NCBI RefSeq assembly: GCF_041154485.1
Contig: NZ_AP028669.1
Coordinates: 3,286,001-3,350,000, forward strand
DNA length: 64,000 bases
Direction of reading: 5' to 3'
Source of the DNA: Variovorax sp. V93
GTDB lineage: Bacteria > Pseudomonadota > Gammaproteobacteria > Burkholderiales > Burkholderiaceae_C
Numbering within the stretch: position 1 is the first letter of the stretch; the number at the start of each line of letters is the position of its first letter. The notes under the pieces are model-generated. The model was not told the origin of the DNA. It ran no database searches and saw only the letters and a list, made by a program, of their open reading frames with translations. Shown piece by piece: positions 62,133 to 64,000 of the stretch. A program made the translations under genes and the position numbers.

Positions 62133-63016
62133 CCGGCACCCGCGGCGCCGAGCATCCACGCCCTGAAGGCGGCCACCTTCGGCCTGTGGCGGCTGTCTTC
62201 GGGGTACACGAGGTAGTAGGCAAAGTCTTCGAGCCACGCGGCTTCCAACAGCTGGACCAGCCGGCCTTCGGCCATCTCGTCCGCCACCAGCGCCGCCGGC
62301 AGCAAGCCCGCGCCCTGCCCCGCAAGCACCGCCTTCAGCAACAGGCCCGAATCATCGAAGGACGGGCCGCGCACCGGCGCGGCCTGATCGATGCCCTGCG
62401 CCTCGAACCACATGGCCCAGCCCTTGCGCTCGGCATCGTTCACGCGCGGCCAGCACATGAGATCGGCCGGTGCCGCGGGCGGCCCGAGGCTGCGAACCAG
62501 CGCGGGCGCGGCAACCGGAACGATCTCCACCGTGAGCACGCGGTGGCTGATCAGGCCGGGATAGCGGCCGAGCCCATGGCGGATCGCCACGTCCACACCG
62601 TCGCGCGAAAAATCGGCCAGCGCGGTGCTGCTCACCACCTGCAGATCGATGTCCGGATGCGCATCGTGAAAGCTCTTGAGCCGCGGCACCAGCCACATGG
62701 ACGCGAAGAACGGCGTGGTGCTCACCGTGAGGATGCCGGTTTCCGCAGGCATGGCGATGCGGCGCGTCGCGTCGCTGATCTGCCGGAAGGCATTGCGCAC
62801 CGGCGGCAGGTAGGCCTGGCCCGCATCGGTCAGAAAGATGCCGCGGTTCGCGCGCCGGAACAGCGCAATGCCCAGGTGCAGCTCCAGCGACTTGATCAGC
62901 TGGCTCACGGCGCCGGCGGTCACGCACAGCTCGTCGGCCGCGTTCTTCACCGAGAGATGGCGGGCGGTCGCCTCGAAGGCGCGGAGCGCGTTGAGCGGCG
63001 GCAGCTGGTGTTCCAT
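62033..63016 (-). CDS. LysR family regulator, GcvA-like
   Basis: 327 residues. MEHQLPPLNALRAFEATARHLSVKNAADEL and LCVTAGAVSQLIKSLELHLG are diagnostic of the GcvA subgroup (markers only). The effector domain ends near PKVAAFRAWMLG; a further about 35-residue tail rich in Arg/Ala/Ser runs to a stop antisense to the zinc-ribbon gene. That tail may be a read-through of a lost stop codon. Divergent from the MFS transporter gene, so that is its likely target. Confidence 0.9.
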   Translation of the reverse strand: MEHQLPPLNALRAFEATARHLSVKNAADELCVTAGAVSQLIKSLELHLGIALFRRANRGIFLTDAGQAYLPPVRNAFRQISDATRRIAMPAETGILTVSTTPFFASMWLVPRLKSFHDAHPDIDLQVVSSTALADFSRDGVDVAIRHGLGRYPGLISHRVLTVEIVPVAAPALVRSLGPPAAPADLMCWPRVNDAERKGWAMWFEAQGIDQAAPVRGPSFDDSGLLLKAVLAGQGAGLLPAALVADEMAEGRLVQLLEAAWLEDFAYYLVYPEDSRHRPKVAAFRAWMLGAAGAGQTAARKASASPASHFQSANTPTRLHAVQRQPR

Positions 63017-63176
63017 GGTTTAGTTGATCTGATCCGATCGCCTCAGAAAATCTGGTTTGCGAGGCTGTACGGGAACGAGGAGGATCCGCACACTGGCGCA
63101 TGAAGAAGAAGCACTCTTGCGCGCCGGATCCCATTCTCCAACCAATAGATATTCTGAGCAAACCCGGAGACCCGCA

Positions 63177-64000
63177 TTGACCTCCTTCTCCTCCCGTTCA
63201 GCGCCACGCACACGCCTTTTCCGCGGCTGGTTCGTAGTGGCCGGCGCCTTCGCCGTCACGCTCGTGGGCTTCGGCAGCGCCTACACCTTCAGCGCCTTCC
63301 TCGAATCGCTGCAGCGCGACTTCGGCGCCTCGCGCGGATCGGCCTCGCTGGTGTTCTCGCTCGCGGGCTTCCTCTACTTCGGCCTGGGTGTGGTCAGTGG
63401 CCCGCTCGCGGACCGGTGGGGTGCGCGGCGGCTGGCGGTCGCGGGCATGGTGCTGGTCGGCCTGGGCCTGGCCGCCGCGGGACAGGCGCGCAGCCTGACC
63501 GAGGCTTGCCTGGCCTACGGCCTGGGCGTCGGGCTCGGCGTCGGCGCCTCCTATGTGCCGGTGCTGGGCGCGGTGCAGCGCTGGTTTGTCAGGCGGCGCG
63601 GATTCGCCTCGGGGCTGGCGGTGAGCGGCATCGGCGTGGGCACGCTGGTGATGCCGCCGCTGGCCTCGCTTCTCATCGAGGCGCTGGGATGGCGCCACGC
63701 CTACCTGGCGCTGGGCGCAATGGCCGTGGTGGTGGGCGCCGGCATGGCGCTGCTGATCGAGGACGATCCGCGCCACCGCGGGCTCGGGCCCGACGGCGAT
63801 CCACCGCAGCCGCAAGCACCGTCGGCCTTGCCCGCAGGCTCCACGTTGCGCGACGCGATCAGGTCGCGCCGCTTCGCCGGGCTCTATGCGGCCTGCCTGA
63901 TCAGCTCGTTCGGGCTGTTCGTTCCCTTCGTCCACCTCGTGCCCTACGCGCTCGACCACGGCCAGTCGGCCAGCGCAGCCGTGCTGCTGCTCGGCGCCAT
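63177..64000 (+). CDS. MFS transporter (oxalate/formate antiporter-like), 3' end cut by window
   Basis: At least 274 residues are encoded; the frame runs off the right edge. TTG 63177 with GGAGA upstream begins MTSFSSRSAPRTRLFRGWFV. The first membrane helices GWFVVAGAFAVTLVGFGSAY and RGSASLVFSLAGFLYFGLGV are followed by the MFS loop 2-3 motif GPLADRWGARR. At least eight membrane helices can be seen, with a soluble loop after helix 6 (EDDPRHRGLGPDGDPP). Divergent from the GcvA-like LysR gene, which probably regulates it. Substrate probably a monocarboxylate; not provable here. Confidence 0.88.
   Translation, partial: MTSFSSRSAPRTRLFRGWFVVAGAFAVTLVGFGSAYTFSAFLESLQRDFGASRGSASLVFSLAGFLYFGLGVVSGPLADRWGARRLAVAGMVLVGLGLAAAGQARSLTEACLAYGLGVGLGVGASYVPVLGAVQRWFVRRRGFASGLAVSGIGVGTLVMPPLASLLIEALGWRHAYLALGAMAVVVGAGMALLIEDDPRHRGLGPDGDPPQPQAPSALPAGSTLRDAIRSRRFAGLYAACLISSFGLFVPFVHLVPYALDHGQSASAAVLLLGA

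Overview
This 64 kb window is high-GC chromosomal DNA from a betaproteobacterium, most likely a Comamonadaceae member of the Variovorax type. The evidence is tripartite-tricarboxylate (Bug) receptors, a Burkholderiales-type porin, many LysR/IclR regulators, an imuA-imuB-dnaE2 cassette behind a CTGT-N8-ACAG LexA box, and very strong GC3 bias. I saw no rRNA, tRNA, CRISPR array, IS element or phage gene. Coding is dense, no gap between genes exceeds 300 bases, and most are under 170.

1-12 kb: the 3' part of manC (GDP-mannose supply) and a lipoprotein; a small LexA-controlled ORF; then, on the minus strand, the SOS mutasome imuA-imuB-dnaE2 with a proline-rich MmcB-like putative nuclease as its last gene. 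An exported aldo/keto reductase and a Bug receptor plus porin pair follow.

12-20 kb: an uncharacterised hydroxy-acid catabolism locus: IclR regulator, two-subunit aconitase X, IlvD/Edd dehydratase, and a divergent FAD oxidoreductase facing two tandem Bug receptors. Two candidate IclR operators and a REP-like hairpin lie between these genes. 20-23.4 kb: a PmrAB/QseBC-like two-component system and a convergent mipA share one PmrA-type box.

23-31.8 kb: alpha/beta hydrolase, DODA-type dioxygenase with divergent LysR and twin palindromic operators, an ABC exporter, a 24-residue membrane microprotein, and a DUF2868 membrane protein coupled to a DUF3482 GTPase. 31.8-37.2 kb: DoxX plus a PaoABC-type periplasmic molybdenum aldehyde oxidoreductase with divergent LysR. 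37.3-45.1 kb: hemolysin III, XRE regulator, a MurA paralog next to a class A beta-lactamase, an autoregulated ArsR/SRPBCC pair, pssA, GST, histidine phosphatase, cbpA-cbpM.

45.1-49.3 kb: DUF3348-DUF802-OmpA/MotB-DUF2894, a translationally coupled four-gene unit whose two central proteins have the architecture of a proton-driven stator (MotAB/ZorAB-like) without any Zorya effector. I consider this the strongest candidate for an undescribed system. 49.3-51.7 kb: a Nudix-DUF7661-DUF2867 operon, tag, and a small secreted protein. 51.8-57.4 kb: methylcitrate-cycle genes (thioesterase, prpC, prpD, prpB-like) and their divergent Fe-S regulator with repeated TTGCGAA sites. 57.4-64 kb: a secreted hypothetical protein, metE with divergent metR, a zinc-ribbon protein, a GcvA-like LysR and an MFS transporter cut by the window end.
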